DNA of 64,000 bases from Listeria ilorinensis (GTDB lineage Bacteria; Bacillota; Bacilli; Lactobacillales; Listeriaceae): positions 35,831 through 99,830 of the forward strand of contig NZ_CAJYCN010000009.1 of assembly GCF_913566895.1 (NCBI RefSeq), written 5' to 3'. Shown one piece after another: positions 46,514-56,496 of the stretch (the first letter of the stretch is position 1; the number at the start of each line of letters is the position of its first letter). Below the pieces are notes generated by a model. That model ran no database searches, was not told the DNA's origin, and saw nothing but the letters and a program-made list of their open reading frames with translations. The translations under genes and the position numbers were made by a program.

Positions 46514-47203
46514 TTATAGAGAAGATGGATCTACGTTGATACCAGGTCCGAAAGTAGTTGCAACTGCTAGATGTTTTACATAAGTACCTTTTGCAGCAGC
46601 AGGTTTCGCTTTTTGAAGCACATCATTCACTGTACGGAAGTTTTCAATCAACTTGTCAGTGTCAAAGGATACTTTACCGATTGCAGCATGGATATTTCCA
46701 GCTTTGTCGACGCGGTACTCAACTTTACCAGCTTTGATGTCATTGACAGCTTTTGTTACATCCATCGTTACAGTACCAGTTTTAGGGTTTGGCATTAAGC
46801 CTTTTGGTCCAAGCACGCGGCCCAGTTTACCAACTTCACCCATCATGTCAGGTGTTGCAACGATTACATCAAAATCAAACCATCCTTGGTTGATTTTATC
46901 AACATATTCAGCATCTCCAACGAAATCAGCGCCAGCAGCTTCTGCTTCTTTTGCTTTTTCGCCTTTTGCAAATACTAGAACGCGCTGAGTTTTACCAGTA
47001 CCATGTGGTAATACTACTGCGCCACGGATTTGTTGATCCGCTTTTTTAGGGTCAACGCCAAGACGGAATGCTACTTCAACAGTTGCATCGAATTTAGCGA
47101 AGTCGATTTCTTTAGCAAGTGCTACTGCTTCTTCAACAGCGTACACTTTTTTTGCATCAACTTTTTTCAAAGCTTCTTGATACTTTTTACCTTTCTTAGC
47201 CAT
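46514..47203 (-). CDS. rplA: 50S ribosomal protein L1
   Basis: 229 residues with the L1 signature region ([20 protein letters not shown]). It builds the L1 stalk and in many bacteria represses its own operon. Lies 40 bp after rplK. Confidence 0.98.
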   Translation of the reverse strand: MAKKGKKYQEALKKVDAKKVYAVEEAVALAKEIDFAKFDATVEVAFRLGVDPKKADQQIRGAVVLPHGTGKTQRVLVFAKGEKAKEAEAAGADFVGDAEYVDKINQGWFDFDVIVATPDMMGEVGKLGRVLGPKGLMPNPKTGTVTMDVTKAVNDIKAGKVEYRVDKAGNIHAAIGKVSFDTDKLIENFRTVNDVLQKAKPAAAKGTYVKHLAVATTFGPGINVDPSSL

Positions 47204-47243
47204 TTCTTTTCCTCCTTATTGTTTCGAAATTGCGAACTCTCTC

Positions 47244-47669
47244 TTAGTCTTGGATTGTGATACCCATAGAACGAGCAGTACCTTCAACCATACGCATTGC
47301 AGATTCAACATTTGCAGCGTTAAGATCAGGCATTTTAGTTTCAGCAATTTCCTGTACTTGAGCACGAGTTACAGATGCAACTTTGTTACGATTAGGTTCA
47401 CCAGAGCCTTTTTCTACTTTAGCAGCTTTTTTAAGCAATACTGCTGCTGGCGGAGTTTTAGTGATGAACGTAAACGAACGGTCTTCAAATACAGTGATCA
47501 CAACAGGAATGATAAGACCAGCTTGATCGGCTGTGCGAGCGTTAAACTCTTTACAGAATCCCATGATGTTTACACCAGCTTGACCTAGTGCAGGTCCGAC
47601 TGGAGGTGCAGGATTTGCTTTACCTGCTGGAATTTGAAGCTTAACTTCTTTAATAACTTTTTTAGCCAC
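47244..47669 (-). CDS. rplK: 50S ribosomal protein L11
   Basis: 141 residues: [20 protein letters not shown] at the N-terminus and the C-terminal rRNA-binding domain ([20 protein letters not shown]). The start is GTG 47669, 8 nt after AAGGAGG; the reading upstream of that is non-coding leader. Confidence 0.98.
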   Translation of the reverse strand: MAKKVIKEVKLQIPAGKANPAPPVGPALGQAGVNIMGFCKEFNARTADQAGLIIPVVITVFEDRSFTFITKTPPAAVLLKKAAKVEKGSGEPNRNKVASVTRAQVQEIAETKMPDLNAANVESAMRMVEGTARSMGITIQD

Positions 47670-47759
47670 GAGACATACCTCCTTAAGTCCGTGTTGTGGT
47701 TGATTGGGGTTAAGTATTTCCCCTCCCACATTGAAACATGCGTCTAAACGCACCAATAT

Positions 47760-47788
47760 ATGTTACCACTTCTTACTGGGAAATGCAA
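47760..47788 (-). promoter_or_regulatory. Promoter of rplK-rplA
   Basis: -35 TTGCAT (47783-47788) and -10 TAACAT (47760-47765), 17 bp apart. The roughly 80-nt leader that follows contains a small hairpin TGCG-6-CGCA. Confidence 0.65.
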
Positions 47789-47799
47789 GCTGATTCCAC

Positions 47800-47828
47800 A
47801 AAAAAACCTCTGCTATAGGCAGAGGTTT
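47800..47828 (-). terminator. Terminator of nusG
   Basis: CCTCTGC and GCAGAGG arms with a T7 run just after the nusG stop. Confidence 0.9.
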
Positions 47829-47832
47829 CCAC

Positions 47833-48366
47833 TTAGATTTTTTCGATTTGATTGAAATCCACTTCAACAGGCGTTTCACGGCCAAACATATTGACCATGA
47901 CTTTAGCTTTGCCTTTATCCATATCCATTTCATCCACTTTACCTGAATACTCGGCAAACGGTCCCTCTTTAACCATAACTATTTCGCCAATTTCAAAATC
48001 AGCATCGGCGCGTTTATCGACCATTCCCATGCTTTTCAGAATGCGATCTGCTTCTTCTGGAAGAAGTGGTGTTGGCTTAGAACCAGACCCAGCTGAACCG
48101 ACAAACCCTGTTACACCAGGTGTATTCCGCACAACATACCATGAATCATCTGTCATCACGATTTCTACCAACACATACCCTGGAAACACTTTACGTTTCA
48201 CAGTTTTCGTTTTACCATTTTTCACTTCTGTTTCTTCTTCTTCGGGTACGATAACACGGAAGATTTTATCCGCCATCCCCATTGATTCTACACGTTTTTC
48301 CAAGTTTGCTTTGACTTTATTCTCATAACCTGAATAAGTGTGCACAACATACCAGTTTTTTTCCAT
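47833..48366 (-). CDS. nusG: Transcription termination/antitermination factor NusG
   Basis: 177 residues: NGN domain (EKNWYVVHTYSGYENKVKAN, PGYVLVEIVMTDDSWYVVRN) and a C-terminal KOW domain (EIVMVKEGPFAEYSGKVDEM). It binds RNA polymerase and couples it to ribosomes or pausing. The start ATG 48366 is the family start. The only good Shine-Dalgarno (AAGGAGG) lies about 30 nt upstream, separated from the ATG by a GC-rich hairpin. Confidence 0.97.
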   Translation of the reverse strand: MEKNWYVVHTYSGYENKVKANLEKRVESMGMADKIFRVIVPEEEETEVKNGKTKTVKRKVFPGYVLVEIVMTDDSWYVVRNTPGVTGFVGSAGSGSKPTPLLPEEADRILKSMGMVDKRADADFEIGEIVMVKEGPFAEYSGKVDEMDMDKGKAKVMVNMFGRETPVEVDFNQIEKI

Positions 48367-48374
48367 TTCATTGT

Positions 48375-48403
48375 AAGCGGCAGCCTGTTTGCCGCATCCT
48401 CCT
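48375..48403 (-). promoter_or_regulatory. Shine-Dalgarno plus hairpin upstream of nusG
   Basis: Minus strand: AAGGAGG, two bases, then GCGGCA-7-TGCCGC, then ten bases to the ATG. Folding the six-pair GC helix would bring the ribosome-binding site to about 12 nt from the start codon. No other in-frame start codon lies closer to the site. Confidence 0.5.
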
Positions 48404-48418
48404 TCATTTCTACTCACT

Positions 48419-48447
48419 AGAATAAATCGCCATCGATTAAATTGCAA
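48419..48447 (-). promoter_or_regulatory. Promoter of nusG
   Basis: -35 TTGCAA (48442-48447) and -10 TATTCT (48419-48424), 17 bp apart, directly after the terminator that follows secE. Confidence 0.6.
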
Positions 48448-48449
48448 AA

Positions 48450-48477
48450 TAAAAAACCCGGGAATACTCGGGTTTCA
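48450..48477 (-). terminator. Terminator between secE and nusG
   Basis: AACCCGAG and CCCGGGTT arms with a short loop and a T6 run. Confidence 0.8.
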
Positions 48478-48523
48478 TCACAAGTAGTATTATATCATTA
48501 TTTTTTATAATTGCCCAGCTTTA

Positions 48524-48703
48524 CTACATAATAAGTTGAATCAATTGTTCAATTCCAAAATCGATGACCATGAAGAACACTGCAAACAAAATAACAGTGA
48601 AAACAACTGTTACAGTATAAGAAGCAAGCTCTTTACGTGTTGGCCATGTAACCTTGCGCATTTCAGAAGAGACATTTTTGAAAAAGCGTGAAATTGCAGA
48701 CAT
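48524..48703 (-). CDS. secE: Preprotein translocase subunit SecE
   Basis: 59 residues, the short one-helix Gram-positive form. An amphipathic N-terminal part (FFKNVSSEMRKVTWPTRKEL) carries the conserved KVTWP motif. A single transmembrane helix (VTVVFTVILFAVFFMVIDFG) follows. It clamps SecY in the membrane. GGAGGG lies 6-7 nt upstream of ATG 48703. Found by translating the minus strand directly. Confidence 0.95.
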   Translation of the reverse strand: MSAISRFFKNVSSEMRKVTWPTRKELASYTVTVVFTVILFAVFFMVIDFGIEQLIQLIM

Positions 48704-48720
48704 GCTAAACCCTCCATTGA

Positions 48721-48870
48721 CTATTTTGTTTCACGATGTAACGTATGTTTATTGCAGTGCCGGCAAAATTTCTTCACTTCTAAACGCGTTTGTCGATTTG
48801 CTCCACTGGCACTTACTGAATAGTTTCTAGATCCGCACTCAGAACAAGCGAGAGATACTTTTTTCTTCAT
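48721..48870 (-). CDS. rpmG: 50S ribosomal protein L33
   Basis: 49 residues of the zinc-binding type, with CSEC and CRHC pairs. ATG 48870 is the family start; upstream codons are not conserved coding. It sits 17 bp before secE, as in Bacillus and Listeria. Confidence 0.95.
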   Translation of the reverse strand: MKKKVSLACSECGSRNYSVSASGANRQTRLEVKKFCRHCNKHTLHRETK

Positions 48871-48986
48871 TGCTTTCAACTCCGATTGATTAAGACAAAT
48901 CGATGCTAGTACTCTTCGCATCCATTTTACTATACCACCTGTTAAATAGACCGTCAAATTATTTTTTGTGACATTTTAGTCAAAAA

Positions 48987-49631
48987 TCAAGAAGGATCTG
49001 CTAATTCTTTCGCCATTTTCTTTTTGACTCGCTGCAAAGCATTATCGATTGCTTTTTCATTTTTTCCAAATGCAGCTGCCATTTCCTGATAGCTTTTCCC
49101 TTCCAGATATTGCCTCAAGACTTCCTTTTCAAAAGAACTGGTCACTTTCTCAAGTTTTCTCGCCACTTGACCAAGATCTTCATTTTTAATCAAAAAATCT
49201 TCCGGCGTCTCCGCACTCTCCTCGGAAATCACATCAAGCAATGTCCAGTCAAGAGACTCGTCATCTGCCATTGGCGTATCCAATGAAACAGAATGATTCA
49301 GAGCAAAATTCTTCTTACGCGTCGAGCGTTTCACCGCAGAAAGCAACTGCCGATTGATACAAATTTCTGCAAAAGAACGAAATGATGCTTCACGTGCGGG
49401 ATCAAAGTCGCGAATTGCCTTAAAAAAACCGATCATTGCTTCTTGAATCAAATCATCCCGTTCTGCCCCTTGCAAAAAATATTGTGTTGACTTCCAATAA
49501 ATTACCGGTTGATATTTTGTGAAAAAATATTCTAATGCTTCTGTATCTCCATGTCTAGCACGTTCAAGCTTTTCTAATTCAGAAGCATTTTGGTCCTTTT
49601 GATTCTTCAATGACTGCCTCTCTTCCTTCAT
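48987..49631 (-). CDS. sigH: RNA polymerase sigma factor SigH (sigma-30)
   Basis: 214 residues. Region 2 contains YFFTKYQPVIYWKSTQYFLQ, then DDLIQEAMIGFFKAIRDFDP, and region 4 contains EVLRQYLEGKSYQEMAAAFG. It fits SigH of Listeria and Bacillus, where it sits between the NYN ribonuclease gene and rpmG. In Listeria it is linked to stress or competence genes rather than sporulation. Confidence 0.93.
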   Translation of the reverse strand: MKEERQSLKNQKDQNASELEKLERARHGDTEALEYFFTKYQPVIYWKSTQYFLQGAERDDLIQEAMIGFFKAIRDFDPAREASFRSFAEICINRQLLSAVKRSTRKKNFALNHSVSLDTPMADDESLDWTLLDVISEESAETPEDFLIKNEDLGQVARKLEKVTSSFEKEVLRQYLEGKSYQEMAAAFGKNEKAIDNALQRVKKKMAKELADPS

Positions 49632-49695
49632 TTAGAAATTTATTCGCTTGCTTGGTTGTTCTATTATACAGAGATAAGCAATCAACGGTCAACGA

Positions 49696-50208
49696 CTATT
49701 TTTGGCCGCGCCGCCACATTTCCAGCTGTTTTAATGTCTCAGAATCCAAGTTCAGCTTTGATTTTGGCATTTTCTCCTGGATCTGCTGAATTTTACGGCT
49801 TGTTGATCTAGTCATCTCTTGAAGTTCGAAAAGCAGCTCTCTTGACGAAAGCCGGAGCGCTCCCTGTCCAAAGATCGCCCATTGTTCCGTATAGTCACTC
49901 GTTGCTACGATAATTTGTGTCTTGGCATTTTTCCATTCGATTGCCTTGCGCTCAATATATTCATCCGCCGTTTCATCTTCCTTGGTATAAACGACCTCAA
50001 CTTTGTGTTGTATCATTTTTCGCTGAACACTGCGAACATACTGAGCATCAAAAACGACCACCACTCGATAGCCCGTATAACTTTGGTATTCCGCCATCCA
50101 TTCGATCAGCGTATTCCGCGCCGCCTCTAAATCATAATCCTTCAACCGACTGAGCTCTGGCCAGGCACCTATCACATTATACCCATCTACGAGAAAAATA
50201 TGCTGCAT
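49696..50208 (-). CDS. NYN-domain ribosome-associated endoribonuclease (YacP/Rae1)
   Basis: 170 residues with a PIN-like NYN fold: FLVDGYNVIGAWPEL, VVVVFDAQY and IIVATSDYTEQW supply the acidic metal ligands. In Bacillus, Rae1 enters the ribosome A site and cuts certain mRNAs. ATG 50208 follows GGGGG and starts just after the rlmB stop. The gene order rlmB-yacP-sigH is conserved. Confidence 0.92.
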   Translation of the reverse strand: MQHIFLVDGYNVIGAWPELSRLKDYDLEAARNTLIEWMAEYQSYTGYRVVVVFDAQYVRSVQRKMIQHKVEVVYTKEDETADEYIERKAIEWKNAKTQIIVATSDYTEQWAIFGQGALRLSSRELLFELQEMTRSTSRKIQQIQEKMPKSKLNLDSETLKQLEMWRRGQK

Positions 50209-50212
50209 AGTT

Positions 50213-50956
50213 TTATTCCCCCAATGGAAATCTTTTTCGATAAACTTCATAAAGAAGCAAACTTGCAGCTACCGAAGCATTGAGCGAGGTTACCTTACCA
50301 ACCATTGGCAAATGAATCAGGAAATCACACTTCTCACGAACGAGTCGGCTCATGCCAAAGCCCTCACTGCCAATCACAACCGCAAGAGGTAATCCCGCAT
50401 CCATCGTCCGATAATCGCTGCTCCCCTTTGCATCCGTTCCAAAAACCCAAATGCCCCGCTTTTGTAATTTTTCGATCGTTTGACTAATATTCGTTACCCG
50501 AACGACTGGCACATATTCAATTGCCCCTGTAGAGGCCTTTGCAACCGTTTGTGTCAGACTAACAGACCGTCGTTTAGGAATAATGATACCATGTGCACCT
50601 ACCGCATCCGCTGTTCGCATGATTGAACCTAGGTTATGCGGATCTTCCAATTCATCAAGGATAATAAAGAAAGGGGCTTCTTGTTTTTCTTCCGCCTTTT
50701 GAAACAGATCTTCCAATTCAAAATATTGATACGCCGCAATTTGAGCTGCCACGCCTTGATGAGCACCACTGACCACTTTATCAATCTTAGCTTTAGGTAC
50801 AAAACGAATCTCCACTTTTTTTTCTTTCGCCAGGCCGATAATCTGCTTCATGACACCTTTTTGAGATCCTTCTGCAATATATATTTTATGCACATCCCGC
50901 TCAGAACGCAGTACCTCTAAGACAGGATTCCGCCCGCCGATCCATTCCTGATCCAT
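50213..50956 (-). CDS. rlmB: 23S rRNA (guanosine-2'-O-)-methyltransferase RlmB
   Basis: 247 residues of the SpoU family. An N-terminal substrate domain (WIGGRNPVLEVLRSER) is followed by a knotted SAM domain with LDELEDPHNLGSIMRTADAVG, VIGSEGFGM and the C-terminal LNASVAASLLLYEV. It modifies G2251-type positions. Overlaps mrnC by one base. Confidence 0.94.
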   Translation of the reverse strand: MDQEWIGGRNPVLEVLRSERDVHKIYIAEGSQKGVMKQIIGLAKEKKVEIRFVPKAKIDKVVSGAHQGVAAQIAAYQYFELEDLFQKAEEKQEAPFFIILDELEDPHNLGSIMRTADAVGAHGIIIPKRRSVSLTQTVAKASTGAIEYVPVVRVTNISQTIEKLQKRGIWVFGTDAKGSSDYRTMDAGLPLAVVIGSEGFGMSRLVREKCDFLIHLPMVGKVTSLNASVAASLLLYEVYRKRFPLGE

Positions 50957-51366
50957 TATTTTTTCAGCCCCGTTTCTTCAATAATTGTTATTGCACGTTC
51001 TATCCACAAAGCCACCCGCTCTGTTTCCTCGCCCAGAAACAGATAGCCAATGACTGCTTCAAAACCCGAGGACATGTTATACGTGGCCGCATCCGTATTT
51101 TTAGGTACCGAATAACTTTTCGCATTCCGTCCTCTTTTCATGATCAGCTCTTCCTCTTCATTCACAAACCCTTCATCCAAAAGCGTCTGTAAAATATAGG
51201 CCTGCGCTTTAGCTGAAACATACTGTGTCGCTGTTTTGTGCAAATGATTAGGTCTTGTTTTCCCCGTTTCCAGCAAATGCAGCCGCACTTCTTTTTCATA
51301 AACCGCATCTCCCATGTAAGCAAGCGCCAAACCATTAAGCTGCTTATAGTCTTTCACTTTTGTCAT
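50956..51366 (-). CDS. mrnC: Mini-ribonuclease III
   Basis: 136 residues: an RNase III catalytic domain without the dsRNA-binding domain (LALAYMGDAVYEKEVRLHLL; SSGFEAVIGYLFL holds the second catalytic Glu). It matures 23S rRNA in Bacillus. Starts 3 bp after cysS. Confidence 0.94.
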   Translation of the reverse strand: MTKVKDYKQLNGLALAYMGDAVYEKEVRLHLLETGKTRPNHLHKTATQYVSAKAQAYILQTLLDEGFVNEEEELIMKRGRNAKSYSVPKNTDAATYNMSSGFEAVIGYLFLGEETERVALWIERAITIIEETGLKK

Positions 51367-51369
51367 TAC

Positions 51370-52785
51370 TCAGCCTCTTTTCCAACGTGTTCCATGTGCT
51401 GTATCTTCTAAAATAATCCCTTTTTCCTTCAGTAAATCACGAATCTCATCCGCACGACCAAAATTACGTTCATTTTTTGCCACTTGCCGTTCCTCAATAA
51501 GTGCATCAATCTCCGCATCATCAAGTCCAGCTGCCTGAGAATCTTCTAATTTCAGTCCCAGAACCTCCGCAAATAAATGCATCATACTTAAAAATTCACG
51601 CATAACCGCAATCGATGCTTTTTCTTTTGTCAAATATATATTGGCACGCTTGGCAAGCTCATGAAAAGCTGTAATGGCATTTGCCGTGTTAAAATCATCA
51701 TCCATTTCATCTTCAAATTGCTGCTTAAGTTCAGTCAACTGCTCCAACCAATCGTCATGCTCCACTTCATTCACATAATCTTCTTCGGCATTCGCAATCC
51801 GGTAGTCAATATTTTGATACGCCGTTTTTAAGCGGTCAAGTCCATTTTTGGCGTCTTCAAGCGTCGCATCACTTAAAGAAATCGGCCGACGGTAATGAAC
51901 AGAAAGCATGAAGAAACGAATGACATTGGGATCATGATCTTCCAAAACATCATGCAGGGTAATAAAATTCCCTAGTGATTTCGACATTTTTTCTCCATCA
52001 ATATTCAAAAAACCATTATGCATCCAGTACTGGGCAAAAGTTTTCCCCGTCAAAGCTTCAGACTGCGCAATCTCATCTTCATGATGCGGAAAAATCAAAT
52101 CTTGACCGCCAGCATGAATATCGATCGTATCTCCTAGATATTTACGAGCTAGAGCCGAGCATTCAATATGCCAACCTGGCCGCCCCTTGCCCCACGGACT
52201 TGCCCAATTGATTTCTCCCGGCTTTGCGTTTTTCCAAAGCGTAAAATCCAACTGATCTTCTTTTCGTTCATTCGCTTCCACACGAATCCCGTGCTGCAGC
52301 TCATCCATAGGCTGATGAGAAAGTTTCCCATACCCCTCAAATTTTTTAGAACGGAAATAAACATCCCCGGCCGATTCATAAGCAAAGCCTTTTTCAATCA
52401 GCTGCTCAATGAAAGTAATGATATCCGGCATATTTTCTGTCACCCGCGGATTAACAGAAGCTTTTGCCACATTTAACTGATCCACATCATCAAAATAGGC
52501 TCCAATGAAGCGATCCGCCACTTCTGGCACAGTCAGTTTCAATTCCTCCGCTGCACGAATCAGTTTATCATCCACATCAGTAAAATTTGAGACAAATTGC
52601 ACGTCATAACCGCGGTAAGTCAAATAACGTCTCACTGTATCAAAAACAATAATCGGCCGTGCATTCCCAATATGAATAAAGTTATACACCGTCGGGCCAC
52701 AGACATACATTTTCACTTTTCCTTTTTCAAGTGGTTTAAAAACTTCTTTTTCACGAGATAACGTATTATAAATCTGTAGAGTCAT
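51370..52785 (-). CDS. cysS: Cysteinyl-tRNA synthetase
   Basis: 471 residues, class I. HIGH-type motif is [14 protein letters not shown] motif is [10 protein letters not shown], and the zinc ligands include CGPTVYN and [13 protein letters not shown]. It overlaps the end of cysE by 20 bp and has AAGGAG inside cysE. Under T-box control with cysE. Confidence 0.97.
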   Translation of the reverse strand: MTLQIYNTLSREKEVFKPLEKGKVKMYVCGPTVYNFIHIGNARPIIVFDTVRRYLTYRGYDVQFVSNFTDVDDKLIRAAEELKLTVPEVADRFIGAYFDDVDQLNVAKASVNPRVTENMPDIITFIEQLIEKGFAYESAGDVYFRSKKFEGYGKLSHQPMDELQHGIRVEANERKEDQLDFTLWKNAKPGEINWASPWGKGRPGWHIECSALARKYLGDTIDIHAGGQDLIFPHHEDEIAQSEALTGKTFAQYWMHNGFLNIDGEKMSKSLGNFITLHDVLEDHDPNVIRFFMLSVHYRRPISLSDATLEDAKNGLDRLKTAYQNIDYRIANAEEDYVNEVEHDDWLEQLTELKQQFEDEMDDDFNTANAITAFHELAKRANIYLTKEKASIAVMREFLSMMHLFAEVLGLKLEDSQAAGLDDAEIDALIEERQVAKNERNFGRADEIRDLLKEKGIILEDTAHGTRWKRG

Positions 52786-53401
52786 CGTTCTTCTCTCCTT
52801 GTTCCAGTTTTTCTATTTTTCTTTCAAGCTCACTCATTCTTTGATAAAGTGCATCAATATTCGGCTCCACATGTCCGACTGTCCGGCCGTTCAATCGAAC
52901 TACTTTGGCCGGAATGCCAACAACTGTCGAATCCGGCGGCACATCCTTAAGCACAACCGCGCTGGCTCCGATTTTTGCATCTGAACCGATCTGAATAGGA
53001 CCTAGCACCTTAGCTCCCGCTGAAATCAATACGCCATTTCCAACAGTCGGATGGCGCTTCCCGGAGTCTTTTCCTGTCCCGCCAAGTGTTACACCATGAA
53101 AAATAACCACATCATCGCCAATTTCAGCCGTTTCCCCAATCACTACACCGGCACCATGATCAATAAACAACCGTCGCCCAATCTCTGCTCCCGGATGAAT
53201 TTCAATGTTCGTCATAAATCTTGCAAATTGTGCAATCATCTTCGAAAAAACGATCATATTATGTTTATAAAAAAAGTGCGCTACTCGATGTGCCCAAAGA
53301 GCATGCAGCCCCGGGTTTGTAAAAAAGGCATCCCAGAAGCCGCGTGTCGCTGCATCATTTTTTATGATCGTCGTAATATCTTCCCTTAATCTGCCAGCCA
53401 T
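52766..53401 (-). CDS. cysE: Serine O-acetyltransferase
   Basis: 211 residues. N-terminal helices are followed by a left-handed beta-helix of hexapeptide repeats ([40 protein letters not shown]) with the catalytic Asp and His. It makes O-acetylserine for cysteine synthesis. ATG 53401 lies 8 nt after AAAGGAG. First gene behind the cysteine T-box. Confidence 0.96.
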   Translation of the reverse strand: MAGRLREDITTIIKNDAATRGFWDAFFTNPGLHALWAHRVAHFFYKHNMIVFSKMIAQFARFMTNIEIHPGAEIGRRLFIDHGAGVVIGETAEIGDDVVIFHGVTLGGTGKDSGKRHPTVGNGVLISAGAKVLGPIQIGSDAKIGASAVVLKDVPPDSTVVGIPAKVVRLNGRTVGHVEPNIDALYQRMSELERKIEKLEQGEKNDDSTDL

Positions 53402-53454
53402 CTTACAAACTCCTTTCATCAACGGCACCAAGCCCCACCTATTTGAAGGCATGT

Positions 53455-53700
53455 AAAAAGACGCCTCCTAACAGAGACGTCTTGCGCGGTTCCACTCTGA
53501 TTGAGTCTCAAAAAAACGAGAACTCCAACTTTTAACAGGAATAACGACCTGTCGCCGTCTGGTGATACTTCAATTTCCCACCAAAACTCAAGGATGCATT
53601 TCAGAAACGTTGGACTAAGCGGCTCCCAGCGAAACACCGCTCTCTCTATGAATCTCCCAGTTTCTTACTTCTTCCCATCATCACTTTTTCGAGATTTTAT
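53455..53700 (-). ncRNA. T-box leader, cysteine-specific
   Basis: The minus-strand leader of cysE-cysS carries the T-box core GTGGAACCGCGC (about 53484-53497). It ends with a terminator, GACGTCTC and GAGGCGTC arms plus a T-run (53457-53483). A likely specifier TGC (Cys) followed by A lies at 53596-53598. Uncharged tRNA-Cys would stabilise the antiterminator and turn the operon on. Confidence 0.88.
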
Positions 53701-53707
53701 TAACTTT

Positions 53708-53736
53708 ATTATATCAGCTAAAAATTTATTCGCAAC
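53708..53736 (-). promoter_or_regulatory. Promoter of the cysE T-box operon
   Basis: Extended -10 TGATATAAT (hexamer 53708-53713) with -35 TTGCGA 16 bp upstream. Confidence 0.65.
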
Positions 53737-53752
53737 TTTTTCAGTCTCATGC

Positions 53753-53780
53753 TAAAAATGGAGCAGCTAGCACTGCTCCA
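53753..53780 (-). terminator. Terminator of gltX
   Basis: TGGAGCAG and CTGCTCCA arms with a six-base loop and TTTTTA. It separates gltX from the T-box operon. Confidence 0.88.
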
Positions 53781-53793
53781 CACATCATTATTA

Positions 53794-55266
53794 CTACCGG
53801 TTCAGCCAATGACGCAACCGATTACTTACTTTTTCACGTCCTAAAACTTCAATGGCAAGCGGAAGTTCTGGCCCATGCATTTCCCCTGTCGTCACGATCC
53901 GAATTGGCATAAATAAGCCTTTTCCTTTTACTCCAGTGGCTTTTTGAACACGTTTGATCGCTGCTTTGATTTCTGCTGCTTCAAAGCTTTCGATCGTTTC
54001 CACTTCCTGTACAAACGCTTCAATCACTGTAGAAACAGTTTCTTGCGCAAGCACTTCTTGCTCTTCTTCATCATAATGGATGCTATCATCTGCGGCAAAA
54101 AACATCTCAGACAATTCCACGATTTCCGCTCCATAACTCATTTGTTCATGATAAAGAGATACAAGCTTTTCAATCCAAACTAATTCCTCAGCACTTGGAT
54201 CTTCAGCTATGCGCCCAGCTTTTTTCAGATGAGGCAAGCAAAGCTCTACCACTTCCTCAAGCGACAATTTCTTCACGTATTGGTTATTCACCCACGCCAA
54301 TTTTTGCTTATCAAACAATGCCGGTGATTTCGAAAGACGCTTCGGATCAAAAATCTTGATAAATTCTTCTTTCGAGAAAATTTCTTCTTCTCCTTCTGGC
54401 GACCAACCTAACATCGCAATAAAGTTGAAGAGTGCTTCCGGTAAGTAGCCTAAGTCACGGTATTGCTCGATAAATTGAATAATCGAACCATCCCGTTTAC
54501 TTAACTTACGTCGGCTTTCATTAACAATCAGTGTCATATGACCAAACGTTGGCGGTTCCCAGCCAAAAGCATTGTAAATCATCAACTGTTTCGGTGTATT
54601 AGAGATATGATCATCTCCGCGAAGCACATGCGTCATTTCCATCAGATGATCATCAACTGCTACAGCAAAATTATAAGTCGGCATGCCGTCTTTCTTTTGA
54701 ATAACAAAATCACCGATACCATTCGAATCAAAGGATACTTCATCCTTCACGATATCCTTAAATGTAATCGTTTCATTTTCAGGTACTTTGAAGCGAATAC
54801 TTGGTTTCAATCCTTCCGCCTCTTTCGCATCCTGTTCTTCCTTTGTTAGGTGACGGCACTTTCCGCCATATCGCGGCATTTCGCCCCGTGCTTTTTGCGC
54901 TTCACGTTCTGCTTCTAGTTCTTCTTCCGTACAATAGCATTTATAAGCAAGCCCCTTATCAAGCAGTTCTTGAATAAGTGGTTGATAGATGTGTAACCGT
55001 TCTGATTGGCGATAAGGTCCGTATTCGCCTGGCTTATCCACACCTTCATCCCAATCTATGCCCAACCATTCAAGGTTTTTCAACTGACTTTGTTCGCCGT
55101 CTTCAATATTACGCTTTGCATCCGTATCTTCAATCCGAATGATAAAGTCCCCTTGATTATGTCTTGCAAACAAATAGTTGAATAATGCTGTACGTGCATT
55201 CCCGATATGCAAGAAGCCTGTTGGACTTGGTGCATAACGAACACGTACTCGTTTTGTGTCTCCCAC
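53794..55266 (-). CDS. gltX: Glutamyl-tRNA synthetase
   Basis: 490 residues, class [21 protein letters not shown] (HIGH motif) and RKLSKRDGS (KMSKS-type motif). In Firmicutes the non-discriminating form also charges tRNA-Gln. GTG 55266 lies 8 nt after AAAGGAG; a GTG at 55275 is too close. Confidence 0.97.
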   Translation of the reverse strand: MGDTKRVRVRYAPSPTGFLHIGNARTALFNYLFARHNQGDFIIRIEDTDAKRNIEDGEQSQLKNLEWLGIDWDEGVDKPGEYGPYRQSERLHIYQPLIQELLDKGLAYKCYCTEEELEAEREAQKARGEMPRYGGKCRHLTKEEQDAKEAEGLKPSIRFKVPENETITFKDIVKDEVSFDSNGIGDFVIQKKDGMPTYNFAVAVDDHLMEMTHVLRGDDHISNTPKQLMIYNAFGWEPPTFGHMTLIVNESRRKLSKRDGSIIQFIEQYRDLGYLPEALFNFIAMLGWSPEGEEEIFSKEEFIKIFDPKRLSKSPALFDKQKLAWVNNQYVKKLSLEEVVELCLPHLKKAGRIAEDPSAEELVWIEKLVSLYHEQMSYGAEIVELSEMFFAADDSIHYDEEEQEVLAQETVSTVIEAFVQEVETIESFEAAEIKAAIKRVQKATGVKGKGLFMPIRIVTTGEMHGPELPLAIEVLGREKVSNRLRHWLNR

Positions 55267-55289
55267 AATTTCCACTCCTTTAAAATCTG

Positions 55290-55763
55290 TTATTTTTCCA
55301 ACAATACAGCCGCTAAACTGGCAATTCCTTCCTCACGTCCGGTAAAACCCAGCCGCTCTGTCGTTGTAGCTTTGACATTCACCTGTTCAGGCGTTGCGTG
55401 TAAAAGCACGGCAATACGTTCTTTCATTTGTTCAATATATGGAGCCATTTTCGGCTTTTCCGCAATGATCGTGCAATCAATATTTCCAAGTCGAAAGCCC
55501 TCTCGCTCGACCTCCTGCCAGACACTTGCCAAAAGTTCCGCCGAATCCGCATCCTTATATGCCATATCTGTATCGGGGAAAAAGTGACCAATATCACGTT
55601 TTCCAATAGCACCAATGATTGCATCCGTCACAGCATGCAGCAAAACATCCGCATCGCTATGGCCAAGCAGTCCTTTTTCATAAGGAATCTCAATACCACC
55701 AATAATCAGTTTACGCCCAGCTACAAGCTGATGAACGTCGTACCCTTGTCCGATTCGAATCAT
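55290..55763 (-). CDS. ispF: 2-C-methyl-D-erythritol 2,4-cyclodiphosphate synthase
   Basis: 157 residues: [20 protein letters not shown] with metal-binding Asp and His, and [17 protein letters not shown] non-mevalonate isoprenoid step. Overlaps ispD by 4 bp (ATGA). Having this pathway fits Listeria. Confidence 0.97.
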   Translation of the reverse strand: MIRIGQGYDVHQLVAGRKLIIGGIEIPYEKGLLGHSDADVLLHAVTDAIIGAIGKRDIGHFFPDTDMAYKDADSAELLASVWQEVEREGFRLGNIDCTIIAEKPKMAPYIEQMKERIAVLLHATPEQVNVKATTTERLGFTGREEGIASLAAVLLEK

Positions 55764-56461
55764 TCAAACCTGCCTCCTGTTTCACTTATAATGGCCTTTG
55801 CAAGTGGCATATCTTCTGGCGTTGTAAGTTTGATATTGTAATAGCTTCCTTCCACGACTTGAATGGGTCTATCCAAACGCTCGACCAAGCTGGCTTCATC
55901 TGTCCCTAAAAAATGGTCTTTCTGCGCTTTTTGATGCGCCTGCTCAAGGATATACCGCTTAAATGCCTGTGGAGTCTGAATCTGCCATAAATTATCTCGC
56001 TCAATGGTTTCTCGAACTAGTCCAAGCGAAACCCGCTTCACCGTATCCTTGACTTTCACAGCGCAAATAGCTGCTTCTTGCTGTGCCACACCATCCAAAA
56101 GTCGGTCAATAATCGCCAAATTCACAAATGGTCGGGCACCATCATGCACCAGAACGACTTCCTCAGCATCACATTTTGCAAGTCCTGCCACCACGCTGTA
56201 TTGTCGTTCAGAACCACCGATCACAATCTCTATATCCACATGCCCTGCCTCTGCAGCAAGTGCCGACAAATTAGCTTCTACTAGCGGTTCCTCACCTTTT
56301 TGACAGACAAGGACGATATGTGTACACCTTTTATCAGCCAAAAATGGCCGCAATGCGTGAATAAAGATAGGCTCATCAAACAGCTCCAGCCACATTTTAT
56401 TTTTATCAGCCTGCATTCTTTTCCCTTGCCCCGCAGCCAAAAAAATCAGTTCATAGTTCAT
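55760..56461 (-). CDS. ispD: 2-C-methyl-D-erythritol 4-phosphate cytidylyltransferase
   Basis: 233 residues: [20 protein letters not shown] (CTP loop), [11 protein letters not shown] and IQTPQAFKR. It makes CDP-ME for the non-mevalonate pathway. Coupled to ispF. Confidence 0.96.
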   Translation of the reverse strand: MNYELIFLAAGQGKRMQADKNKMWLELFDEPIFIHALRPFLADKRCTHIVLVCQKGEEPLVEANLSALAAEAGHVDIEIVIGGSERQYSVVAGLAKCDAEEVVLVHDGARPFVNLAIIDRLLDGVAQQEAAICAVKVKDTVKRVSLGLVRETIERDNLWQIQTPQAFKRYILEQAHQKAQKDHFLGTDEASLVERLDRPIQVVEGSYYNIKLTTPEDMPLAKAIISETGGRFE

Positions 56462-56496
56462 TATATCTTAACCCCTGTCTTTCTCCGGTTCCGTGT

